From Halorubellus salinus (lineage in GTDB: Archaea > Halobacteriota > Halobacteria > Halobacteriales > Natrialbaceae), in the NCBI RefSeq assembly GCF_020567525.1, contig NZ_JAJCVI010000006.1, positions 124,001-188,000 on the forward strand: a stretch of DNA of 64,000 nucleotides, given 5' to 3'. The notes below the pieces were generated by a model, which was not told the origin of the DNA, did not search any database, and saw nothing but the letters and a program-made list of their open reading frames with translations. The first letter of the stretch is position 1, and every line of letters begins with the position of its first letter. The position numbers and the translations under genes are program-made. Positions 15,745-23,325 of this stretch are shown here, one piece after another.

Positions 15745-18615
15745 ATGGCATCGAGTGACAGGGACAAGGACAGCCACGACGAATCGACGTTCCCGCGGCG
15801 ACGAGTGCTACAGGCGAGCGCTGGCGTCGCCGGACTCGGCACGGTCGCGAGCCAGACAACGCTCTCCGCACCCAGCACGGGCGAGGTCGACGTGGACGTG
15901 GAGGTGACGGTGAAGCGAGACGAGTACGGCGTCCCGCACGTCTACGCCCGCGACGCACCCGACCGGACCGCGGTGTTCTTCGGATTCGGATACGCCACTG
16001 CCGAGGATCGCCTCTACCAGCTCGAACTGTACCGGCGCTACTACCACGGCACCGTCGCCGAAGTGCTCGGGCCCGACTGGGTGCAGTTCGACCGCGAAGC
16101 CAGGCGATCGACCGCACCCGGCATCGGGCTCGACGAGCAACTCAACGAGCAGATCGACGACGACCAGCGCGCCGCGATCGAAGCCTTCGCCGACGGCATC
16201 AACCGCTACATCCAGACGGTTCGAGACGACGACGACCGCTCGTTCCACGACGGGTTCGCGGAGAACGACTTCGAGCCGTCGACGTTCGACGCCGTCGACG
16301 TCGCCGGCATGTACGTCGCGAGCATGGCGTACTTCAGCGGCTTCCAGCTCGAAACGCTCGGCGCGGCCGTCCTGGACGGCCTCACCGCCGCGACTGGCGG
16401 CGAGAGCGACGCGATGGACCTGTTCGGCGACCTGAACTGGGGGAACGACCCCGGCGCGCCCACGAGCGGCGTACAGCCCGAAGACGTCTACGTCCCGCCG
16501 TACACGGAAGCCGGCGAGAACTCGCCCGCGCCGTCGAGCACGACCACGAGTTCGTCCGCGGGTGCGTCGGGAGACGTCCCGGAGCGCGGGCGGACCGGCG
16601 TCCAGCACACGCCCTCGAATCGCATCACCGGCGGCGACTACCGCATCCCGACCGACCCCAAGCGCGTGCACGACGCCGAGATGGAGCGCGTCAGCACCCT
16701 CGCAACCGGGCTGAAGGACCTCGGACTCCCGATCAAGTACGGGAGCAACGCGCTCGCCGTTCAGGGCGACGTCACCGAGAGCGGCGACGCCCTCATCATG
16801 GGCGGCCCACAGATGGGATTCTCCACGCCCTCGGTGATGTACGAGGCCGGCCTGCACGGCCCGGACTTCGACGTCGCCGGCATCACCGTCGCCGGCTACC
16901 CGTTCGTGATGTTCGGCCACAACCAGCACGGCGCGTTCACGTCCACCGCCGGTATCGACAACTGCCTGCAGACGTTCGTCGAATCCATCGACACCAGCGG
17001 CGACGAGCCCACGTACGAGTTCCAGGGCGAGTCCCTCCCGGTCGAGGAGGAGACCCAGACGATTCCAGTCGCGGGCGACGACGACGTCGAGTTCACGCTC
17101 CGATCCACGCGCCACGGCGTCGTCACGGACTGGCGGCCGGACGCCGGCGAGGCCATCACCCAGACCCAGTCCTACGCCGGCCGCCACATGAACTCTTGGA
17201 AGGCGTTCTTCGAGAGCCAGTTCGCGGACTCGACGGACGCGTACGTCGACGCCGCCCAGGAGTGCGACTACGCGCTGAACTTCATGTGGGCCGGCAAATC
17301 GGGGGACATCGCGTACGTGCACCTCGGCCGGTACCCGGACAGCGAAGCCGTCGACTGGGACACGCGCCTCCCCGCCGACGGGACGCAGTACGAACTCAAC
17401 GACGAGGACTACCTGCGAGCCGCGGACGGCGAGGTTCCGTTCAGCGTCAACCCGCCCGCGGGGTACTCCGCGCAGTGGAACAACAAGCCCGCACCGGAGT
17501 GGAACAACGGCGACCTGAGCTACTCCTGGAGCACGGACCACCGCGTCCAGCGCATCATCAACCTGACCGAGAACCGACTGGCGACAGAGGGCGCGGTCGA
17601 CTACGCGTTCCTCAAGGAGGTCGTCTACGACCTCTCGTTCGTCGACCTGCGCGCCATCCGCTTCCTCGACCCGCTCCTCGCGGCGCTCGACGACGCGGAC
17701 CTCTCCGACCGCGAGCAGGCAGCGCGCGCGGAACTGGAAGCCTGGGACCTGTACGGGCAGGGCGACGGCGAGTCGTTCTCCGGCACGTACCCGGCGGGAT
17801 ACACCATCTGGGACGCGACGTTCGGGAACGTGATCCCCGAGCTGTTCGCGGACGACTTCGGCGACCTCTACGGGCCGGCGTCGTACTTCCTCACGTACCG
17901 ATACGGTCGCGGAACGCTCATGCGTGCGCTCGAACCGGACGCGACGGCGCTCGACCTCGGCGGGGACTACGGCGACCCCGACGAGGCGTTGGTCGCGGCG
18001 TTCCGCTCGGCGGTCGCGACGCTCGACGAGGAGAACGACGGCCCACCCGCGGAGTGGGGGTCGAGCGCGGCGGTCGACGGACTCGACAACGCCTCGCTGT
18101 TCGGCGTCCCGATCGGCGTCGGGGACGCCGGCGACCTGCCCGCGATGAACCGCGGCACCGAGAACCACTTCGTGCGCCTGAGCGACGACCCGCGAGCGGA
18201 GAACGTCCTCCCACCGGGCAACAGCGGGTACGTCGCACCCGACGGCACGCAGTCGCCGCACTACGACGACCAGCTCGAGTTGTTCGTCGACTTCGAGTAC
18301 AAGGACCTGCTGTTCGCGGACGACGCCGTCGACGCCAGCACCGAAGCGACGACCACCCTCACAGTGGACGTCGACACCCCCGCGACGGCGACGCGCACGA
18401 CCACCACCGGAACCGCCGACACGACGACCCAGGACGCAACGACGACCGCGGACGAGGCAACGACCGGGGACGGCACGACCGCCGGGAACGAGACGACGAC
18501 CGCGAGCGACGGGTCGCCAGGGTTCGGGGCGCTCGTCGCGGGCGGAGCCGTCGGTGCAGCGACGCTCGCGCGATGGCTCAGCCGGGACGACGACGAGGAG
18601 GGAGCCGACCGGTAG
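15745..18615 (+). CDS. Tat-exported penicillin-acylase family (Ntn) hydrolase with PGF-type anchor
   Basis: 956 residues from the ATG at 15745. A Tat signal (FPRRRVLQASAGVAG, residues 16-30) leads to an alpha chain beginning VKRDEYGVPHVYA, the usual penicillin amidase opening. After a disordered Ser/Thr linker (about 255-290) comes the predicted autocleavage site, YGSNALAV, with Ser334 as the nucleophile exposed after processing. The beta chain has IMGGPQMGF and MFGHNQHGAFT. The C-terminus is Thr-rich, then PGFGALVAGGAVGAATLAR, resembling PGF-type archaeosortase anchors. Family members hydrolyse amides such as beta-lactams or acyl-homoserine lactones; the substrate here is unknown. At over 950 residues it is longer than typical members (about 750-850). 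Confidence 0.88.
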   Translation: MASSDRDKDSHDESTFPRRRVLQASAGVAGLGTVASQTTLSAPSTGEVDVDVEVTVKRDEYGVPHVYARDAPDRTAVFFGFGYATAEDRLYQLELYRRYYHGTVAEVLGPDWVQFDREARRSTAPGIGLDEQLNEQIDDDQRAAIEAFADGINRYIQTVRDDDDRSFHDGFAENDFEPSTFDAVDVAGMYVASMAYFSGFQLETLGAAVLDGLTAATGGESDAMDLFGDLNWGNDPGAPTSGVQPEDVYVPPYTEAGENSPAPSSTTTSSSAGASGDVPERGRTGVQHTPSNRITGGDYRIPTDPKRVHDAEMERVSTLATGLKDLGLPIKYGSNALAVQGDVTESGDALIMGGPQMGFSTPSVMYEAGLHGPDFDVAGITVAGYPFVMFGHNQHGAFTSTAGIDNCLQTFVESIDTSGDEPTYEFQGESLPVEEETQTIPVAGDDDVEFTLRSTRHGVVTDWRPDAGEAITQTQSYAGRHMNSWKAFFESQFADSTDAYVDAAQECDYALNFMWAGKSGDIAYVHLGRYPDSEAVDWDTRLPADGTQYELNDEDYLRAADGEVPFSVNPPAGYSAQWNNKPAPEWNNGDLSYSWSTDHRVQRIINLTENRLATEGAVDYAFLKEVVYDLSFVDLRAIRFLDPLLAALDDADLSDREQAARAELEAWDLYGQGDGESFSGTYPAGYTIWDATFGNVIPELFADDFGDLYGPASYFLTYRYGRGTLMRALEPDATALDLGGDYGDPDEALVAAFRSAVATLDEENDGPPAEWGSSAAVDGLDNASLFGVPIGVGDAGDLPAMNRGTENHFVRLSDDPRAENVLPPGNSGYVAPDGTQSPHYDDQLELFVDFEYKDLLFADDAVDASTEATTTLTVDVDTPATATRTTTTGTADTTTQDATTTADEATTGDGTTAGNETTTASDGSPGFGALVAGGAVGAATLARWLSRDDDEEGADR

Positions 18616-18749
18616 GTCACGCACGGGCCGACGACTCGGCGACGACCGACCCGTTCACGCGGCGAAGGCGAGGGCGAGCGGTTCCCGCTGAGACACCCGG
18701 GCAGACCTTCCGAACCCCTTTTGTCGTCGGCGGTGTTTCGATTCATCCA

Positions 18750-19532
18750 ATGCGTGTCGAGACGCTGGGGGACGGGGAGCCGGAGGTTGCGGTCGTGGCG
18801 GCCATCCACGGGGACGAACCCTGTGGCGTGCACGCCGTCGAGCGACTGCTCGCGACCGACCCGCCGGTCGACCGACCGGCGAAACTCATCGTGGCGAACG
18901 AGCGCGCGCTCGACGCCGGCGTCCGGTACCTCGACGAGGACATGAATCGAGCGTTCCCGGGCGCGCCCGAAGCCGACACGCACGAGGCGCGACTCGCGTA
19001 CCGCCTCGGCGAAGCGATCGACGGCTGTCGCGTCCTCGCGCTGCACTCGACGCAGTCGACCGCCGAACCGTTCGCGGTCGCGGACGGCGTCCACGACTTC
19101 GCGCGACAGATCGTCCCGCGACTCCCGGTGGCCGCGCTCGTCGACAGCGCGAACTTCGTCGAGGGCCGCATCTTCGCGTCCGCGCCCGACTGCGTCGAGG
19201 TGGAGTGCGGCTACCAGGGGTCGGTCGGCGCGGCCGAGAACGCGTACGACATCGTCCGCGCGTTCCTGAAAGCGCAGGACGTCATCCCCGGGCACACCCA
19301 GCCGCGAGAGGTCCCCGTATTCCGGTTGTTCGAACGCGTCCCGAAGGAACCAGGGACCAGCCACGAGGTCCACGTCGAGAACTTCTCCCGCGTCGACCCG
19401 GGGACGACGTTCGCGAGCGTCGACGACCGCGCGCACGTCGCCGACACCGAGTTCTATCCCGTCCTGATGTCCGCGCACGGCTACGACGAGACGTTCGGGT
19501 ACTCCGCGGAACGCGTCGGGTACGTCGGGTGA
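18750..19532 (+). CDS. Succinylglutamate desuccinylase/aspartoacylase family zinc enzyme
   Basis: 260 residues from the ATG at 18750. The zinc-site motif AAIHGDEPCGVHAVERLL (His20 and Glu23) is the HGxE of this M14-related family. It is followed by DEDMNRAFPG and LALHSTQS, supplying the Asn-Arg substrate and third His ligand positions. It would cleave an N-acyl amino acid or similar amide; haloarchaeal members have no proven substrate. Lying directly downstream of the acylase (134 bp), it may serve the same amide-degrading function, but the gap suggests its own promoter. Confidence 0.85.
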   Translation: MRVETLGDGEPEVAVVAAIHGDEPCGVHAVERLLATDPPVDRPAKLIVANERALDAGVRYLDEDMNRAFPGAPEADTHEARLAYRLGEAIDGCRVLALHSTQSTAEPFAVADGVHDFARQIVPRLPVAALVDSANFVEGRIFASAPDCVEVECGYQGSVGAAENAYDIVRAFLKAQDVIPGHTQPREVPVFRLFERVPKEPGTSHEVHVENFSRVDPGTTFASVDDRAHVADTEFYPVLMSAHGYDETFGYSAERVGYVG

Positions 19533-19568
19533 CCGACGCCGGCGGGCGTCCGCTGTCGCGGTCGCGTT

Positions 19569-20393
19569 CTAGTCGCTGGCGAGCACGCCGATGAGGTGTT
19601 CGAGCGGAATGTCCGCGAGGTCCGCGACGGCGTGCGGGTCGGCGTCGAGTTCGGTGACGGCGAGCGTCGCACCCTGAACGACGAGGAGGTGTTCGAGGGC
19701 GTCGTGGTCGCGCTCTCGGGGGTTCATCGCGGGGGTGTCGCCGCGGGCGAGCGCCCGGTGGTGGTCGGCGAGCGCGACCTCTCGACAGAACCACTCGGGG
19801 AGCGGGTCGTCGGTCGCGGCGGCACCGGGGTCGCGGTCGGCGGGCGCACCGAGGCCGTCCTCGGCGAGCGCGAACAGGGCGGCGGCGAGCGCGAGCACGA
19901 CGCTCGCGTGCTGCGCGAGGTCGCCGTCGTCGGTTTCCGCTGCGACCTCGAGGTCCGCGGCCGCGCGCTGGAGGTGCCCGGCGGCGGTCGCGAGCACGAG
20001 GTACTCGCGGGGCGACTCGGGATCCCGGGAGAACTGCCCGAGGAGTCGTCCCTGGAGGCGGCCGGCGCGTCGGACGAGGAACGACGTCGCTCGCGCCACT
20101 GGCTCGTCGACGGGAACGTCGTCGGCGAACGCGCGGACGCCCGCGGGCGTGAGGTCCTCGAGACCGAGGCGTTCGGCGTGGTCGGTCGCGCTCGTCCGGT
20201 ACCGCTCCTCGAGCGGCCGCGACCGCACGTCCTCGACGAGCACGCGCGGTTCCGGGAGTGCGACGAACGCGCTCGCTCGCGACGCCAGGTCCCGGATGGA
20301 CGCCAGTTCCTCGGCGAGCACGACGCGCGCATCGAGGGCCTCGGGACCGGGGTCGCTCCCGTCCGCGCCGGCGCGCTCGGAATCGTCAGTCAT
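19569..20393 (-). CDS. Conserved mostly helical haloarchaeal protein, unknown function
   Basis: 274 residues from the ATG at 20393. It is almost entirely helical, Ala/Asp/Glu-rich, without signal or membrane helices. Distinct stretches are PEALDARVVLAEELASIRDL, VRRAGRLQGRLLGQFSRDP and EWFCREVALADHHRALARG. The His/Glu content in the C-terminal half could support a metal site, but I recognise no family. Convergent with the aspartoacylase-like gene. Confidence 0.65.
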   Translation of the reverse strand: MTDDSERAGADGSDPGPEALDARVVLAEELASIRDLASRASAFVALPEPRVLVEDVRSRPLEERYRTSATDHAERLGLEDLTPAGVRAFADDVPVDEPVARATSFLVRRAGRLQGRLLGQFSRDPESPREYLVLATAAGHLQRAAADLEVAAETDDGDLAQHASVVLALAAALFALAEDGLGAPADRDPGAAATDDPLPEWFCREVALADHHRALARGDTPAMNPRERDHDALEHLLVVQGATLAVTELDADPHAVADLADIPLEHLIGVLASD

Positions 20394-20430
20394 GACCCAA
20401 TCTCGCGGTGGACGGGAGAAAAGTCGCCCG

Positions 20431-20495
20431 GTCGCCAAACCAGCGAACGCGGTCACCGTCGTGCAGTCGCCAACCCAGCGAACGCGGTCACCGTC
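20431..20495. repeat. 35-bp tandem duplication upstream of the helical-protein gene
   Basis: Two copies starting GTCGCCAA(A/C)CCAGCGAACG at 20431 and 20466, differing by about one base over 30. They lie between the start at 20393 and the 3' end of the UPF0179 gene, so they are in a promoter/leader or 3'-flank position for the minus strand. Confidence 0.7.
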
Positions 20496-20550
20496 GCGCG
20501 CAGTCAGTCGTCGCGGCGACGAGTCCGTCACTCGTCCTGCGACGAATCGG

Positions 20551-21000
20551 TTACTCGTCGGGGGATTCGAACTCGACCATGGTGAGGTCGCGGTCGAGGT
20601 AACAGAACTCGTGGGGTGGGTCGCCCTTCGTGCGCTTGATGCGGTACTCCTCGTCGAGGCTCGCGCCGTCGGGCTCGCAGAACTCGTGGCTCGGGCACTC
20701 CGTGTACGGACACTCGCCGGCGAGCTGGGTCTTCGAGCCGGCGTACGCGTTCGCGCTCGGGACGTTCGCGACGACCGTCGCGGGCTCGACCTCGACGGCG
20801 CGCACGCCCTCGTCGTGGACCGCGCACTCGAGGGTCTGCGCGCCGTCGCGGACCGACGTCACCTCGTACTTCACGCCCGCGGTGAGGTTCAGGCACTGGT
20901 TGCGGTACGGGCACCCCTCGCAGCCGGGGGCCTCGCCGTTGTAGACGAACTCGGCGCCCTCCTCGACGAGACGCGACCCGAGGAGCGTGACGGTGGACAT
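20551..21000 (-). CDS. UPF0179 family protein
   Basis: 149 residues with the eight-cysteine pattern of archaeal UPF0179: GCEGCPYRNQCLNL (residues 26-39), LECAVH, GECPYTECPSHEFC and the final EFCYLDRDL. Clusters like these suggest an iron-sulfur or zinc site. The function is unassigned, and it is widely conserved in archaea. The ATG at 21000 lies about 27 bp after GTAATACG on the minus strand (leaderless). The stop is followed by a short imperfect copy of its own surroundings (ACTCGTC at 20530 and 20553). Confidence 0.88.
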   Translation of the reverse strand: MSTVTLLGSRLVEEGAEFVYNGEAPGCEGCPYRNQCLNLTAGVKYEVTSVRDGAQTLECAVHDEGVRAVEVEPATVVANVPSANAYAGSKTQLAGECPYTECPSHEFCEPDGASLDEEYRIKRTKGDPPHEFCYLDRDLTMVEFESPDE

Positions 21001-21134
21001 GGTCCACCGTAACGCGCGGAGGCGTATTACGCTGTCCCCACCGCCCGTGCACGGCGGCGCGTGCGACGAGTGCGATGGCGTGGCTGGCCGCGCCAGCCGA
21101 CCGGCTTTTCAGGCTGGTCGCCGTCGTGTCACGC

Positions 21135-22340
21135 ATGGAATCGGGTCGGGAGGAGACGCTGAAGACGTTGCACGCCGCGGCGATGCGGATACAGGCGTGC
21201 GATACCGTCGAGGCGGCCTGCGAGCGGACGGTCGCGGCCGCCAGGGACGTCCTCGAACTCGAGATGTGTAGCGTCCTCCTCCACGAGGACGGCTGGCTGG
21301 AACCGCTCGCGGTGTCGTCCGGCGCCCCCGCGGACGGCGTGCGTCGCCTCCGCGCCACGCAGGGGCTCGCGGGGCGGACGTTCCAGTCCGGCGAGTCCGC
21401 GACCGTCGACGAGATACGGCCGAGCGACGAGACCGACCCGGCGAAGGAGTTCTACCAGTCCGGGCTGAGCGTTCCCGTCGGCGACGTCGGCGTGTTCCAG
21501 GCGGTGTCCGCGGAGACGCACGCGTTCGACGACCGGGACGTCGAGTTCGCCGAGTTACTGGTCGCGCACGCCGCGCGAACGATCGACCGCATCCAGTACG
21601 AGCGCGCGCTGGAGGAGCGCCAGGGGACGCTCGAACGGCAGAACGAGCGCCTGGAGCGGTTCGTGGACGTGGTGAGTCACGACCTCCGGAACCCGCTATC
21701 GGTCGCCATCGCCGAACTCGAGCTGGCGCGAGAGACGTGCGACAACGAGCACCTGGACGCGGTCGCGCACGAGCACGACCGGATGACGTCGCTCATCGAC
21801 GACCTCCTGTCGCTCGCGCGCGACGGCCGCCCCGTCCAGGACCGAGAACCGGTGGCCATCGAGGCACTCGCCAACTCGTGCTGGACGCACGTGGAGACAC
21901 CGACGGCGACGCTCGTCGTGGACGCGACCCTCACCGTCGACGCCGACCGTGGACGACTCCAGCAGCTGTTCGAGAACCTGTTCCGGAACAGCGTCGAGCA
22001 CAGCTCGACTAGCTCCCAGACACAATCTGGGAACAGCGTCGAGCATAGCTCGACTAGCTCCCAGACGCAGTCGGAGAACAGCGTCGAGCACGGCTCGACC
22101 GAAGTGACGGTGACCGTCGGCGACCTCCCGGACGACCGCGGGTTCTTCGTCGCTGACGACGGTCCCGGTATCCCCGCGGCCGACCGGGATACCGTCTTCG
22201 AGCGCGGGTACTCGACGCAGACCTCCGGGACGGGATTCGGGCTGGCCATCGCCCGCGAGATCGTCGAAGCGCACGACTGGGACATCACGGTCACCGAGAG
22301 CGACGCGGGCGGTGCGCGGTTCGAGATCCGGGTCGCGTAG
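21135..22340 (+). CDS. GAF-domain sensor histidine kinase
   Basis: 401 residues from the ATG at 21135, soluble. A GAF sensor domain (about 15-150) is followed by a coiled segment and the H-box VVSHDLRNPLSVA with His182 as phosphoacceptor, then HATPase_c: N-box in ENLFRNSVEH, G1 DDGPGIP, F-box VFERGYS and G2 GTGFGLAIAREIV. The N-box is interrupted by two extra 15-residue repeats (NSVEHSSTSSQTQSG/E) before the sequence resumes at NSVEHGSTEV. If folded, the repeats would loop out beside the ATP site. No partner response regulator is adjacent. Confidence 0.9.
   Translation: MESGREETLKTLHAAAMRIQACDTVEAACERTVAAARDVLELEMCSVLLHEDGWLEPLAVSSGAPADGVRRLRATQGLAGRTFQSGESATVDEIRPSDETDPAKEFYQSGLSVPVGDVGVFQAVSAETHAFDDRDVEFAELLVAHAARTIDRIQYERALEERQGTLERQNERLERFVDVVSHDLRNPLSVAIAELELARETCDNEHLDAVAHEHDRMTSLIDDLLSLARDGRPVQDREPVAIEALANSCWTHVETPTATLVVDATLTVDADRGRLQQLFENLFRNSVEHSSTSSQTQSGNSVEHSSTSSQTQSENSVEHGSTEVTVTVGDLPDDRGFFVADDGPGIPAADRDTVFERGYSTQTSGTGFGLAIAREIVEAHDWDITVTESDAGGARFEIRVA
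21987..22094 (+). repeat. 45-bp in-frame tandem repeat in the kinase N-box, with two hairpins per unit
   Basis: Units begin at 21987, 22032 and 22077 (third partial). Each full unit has a perfect stem GTCGAGC/GCTCGAC around three bases; the first also has CCCAGA/TCTGGG around five bases. Each unit encodes NSVEHSSTSSQTQSG or a near copy. Confidence 0.85.
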
Positions 22341-22372
22341 GACGTGCGTCGAGAGCTGAGCGCGGTGAACGT

Positions 22373-22474
22373 CGGTCGTCAGGTGTCGCTCTTTTCTTGG
22401 TCGCTACGGTCGTCAGGTGTCGGCCGTTTCGTCGTCGCTACGGTCGTCAGGTGTCGGCCGTTTCGGCGTCGCCT
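22373..22474. repeat. 34-bp tandem array copying the 3' end of the DUF5820-like gene
   Basis: Units opening CGGTCGTCAGGTGTCG start at 22373, 22407 and 22441. The third covers the last codons and stop (TCA, 22447-22449) of the minus-strand gene. The other two lie downstream and repeat the stop with degenerate versions of the C-terminal codons (DT-stop). The array fills the interval between convergent kinase and DUF5820-like genes. Confidence 0.85.
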
Positions 22475-22878
22475 GCTTCGTCGTCGTCGCCGGTGAGTTC
22501 GTCGAGGGCGTCGAAGTAGTCGGGGCGCGGGACCTGGTAGACGTCGCGGGGGTCGACGTCGCCGGCGTGGAAGTCGGCGGCGAGCGCGTAGGCGGCGTCG
22601 ATGGCGGCGTCGCGGTCGGGGTACCGCATGGTCTCGTCGAGCGAGACGTCCGGTTCGAAGTAGAGGCGGACGAACCAGTCGCCGGTCGCGGCCTCCGGGC
22701 GGTCGACGCCTGGGCGGCGGTGGTTCCTGCGGCCCTGGGAGACGTACAGCGTCGGGAGGCACTCTGGGGGGTGGTCGGTGGTGTTGAAGACGTCGGGGCG
22801 GTACGCGAGGACGGCGCGGCCGTCCGGGTCGACGTTCCACACCGTCCAGCCCGACGGTGGGTCCGGGAGGTCGCTCAT
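22447..22878 (-). CDS. Conserved haloarchaeal protein (DUF5820-like)
   Basis: 143 residues, beginning LPDPPSGWTVWNVDPDGRAV and continuing YRPDVF...CLPTLYVSQG, with a C-terminal AADFHAGDVDPRDVYQVPR and an acidic tail (GDDDEAGDAETADT). I recall this W-N-x-x-P-D-G layout from DUF5820; the number is from memory. Cytoplasmic, unknown role. Its 3' end is repeated downstream, see the 34-bp array. Confidence 0.7.
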   Translation of the reverse strand: MSDLPDPPSGWTVWNVDPDGRAVLAYRPDVFNTTDHPPECLPTLYVSQGRRNHRRPGVDRPEAATGDWFVRLYFEPDVSLDETMRYPDRDAAIDAAYALAADFHAGDVDPRDVYQVPRPDYFDALDELTGDDDEAGDAETADT

Positions 22879-23000
22879 ACCGGTGGGGTGGAGCGCGTGA
22901 CCTAAGGGTATCTCGGTTCCGCGGTCCGGGTGCCGTGACGTGGCGGCGAGTCCGGGGGTCGCCCTGGCGGACGTGTCACCCGCAACTCACGAGACGATAT

Positions 23001-23040
23001 CGATGGTATTTATAAGAGTAAATTCGATGTTATATAAGTG
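23001..23040 (+). promoter_or_regulatory. Duplicated promoter of the prkA operon
   Basis: Two similar A/T-rich boxes, TCGATGGTATTTATAAGAG (from about 23000) and TCGATGTTATATAAGTG (from 23024), each hold a TATA core (TTTATAAG and TTATATAAG). They are the strongest TATA-like signals in this region and the only candidates on the correct side of prkA. Initiation there would give a leader of roughly 260-290 nt. Confidence 0.6.
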
Positions 23041-23325
23041 TTGGAGGCAGACTTATTGCTGACGAGTCCAACCGTTATCATACGACTCGGTCGACCGACC
23101 GGCTGCCGCCCCCGCTCGCACCCTTCGGCCCTCGACGCGCAGCACGCCTCGACGGCCACCCGCGCCCGCGAGCATGACAAATGCCCACAATGACCACGTA
23201 ATGGTGGGGCGTCGCGGGCACCCGCCCGCGCGACCACCACCACGGCACCGGTCGACGCCCGAGGACAGCGAGCACCACCGACCCAGGACGTGGGGGCCCG
23301 GTCGAACGTGCTCGCCCGTGAAAGC
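23041..23325 (+). other. Long GC-rich leader before prkA
   Basis: About 285 bp without a convincing gene. It is unusual because most haloarchaeal mRNAs have no or short leaders. The segment has GC-rich self-complementary runs (for example near 23210-23240). Small ATG frames (for example 23174 and 23189) exist but none has codon composition or a ribosome-binding site that stands out. An open frame on the opposite strand is Arg/Ser/Ala-rich and looks like a shadow. Possible regulatory leader; nothing definite. Confidence 0.4.
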
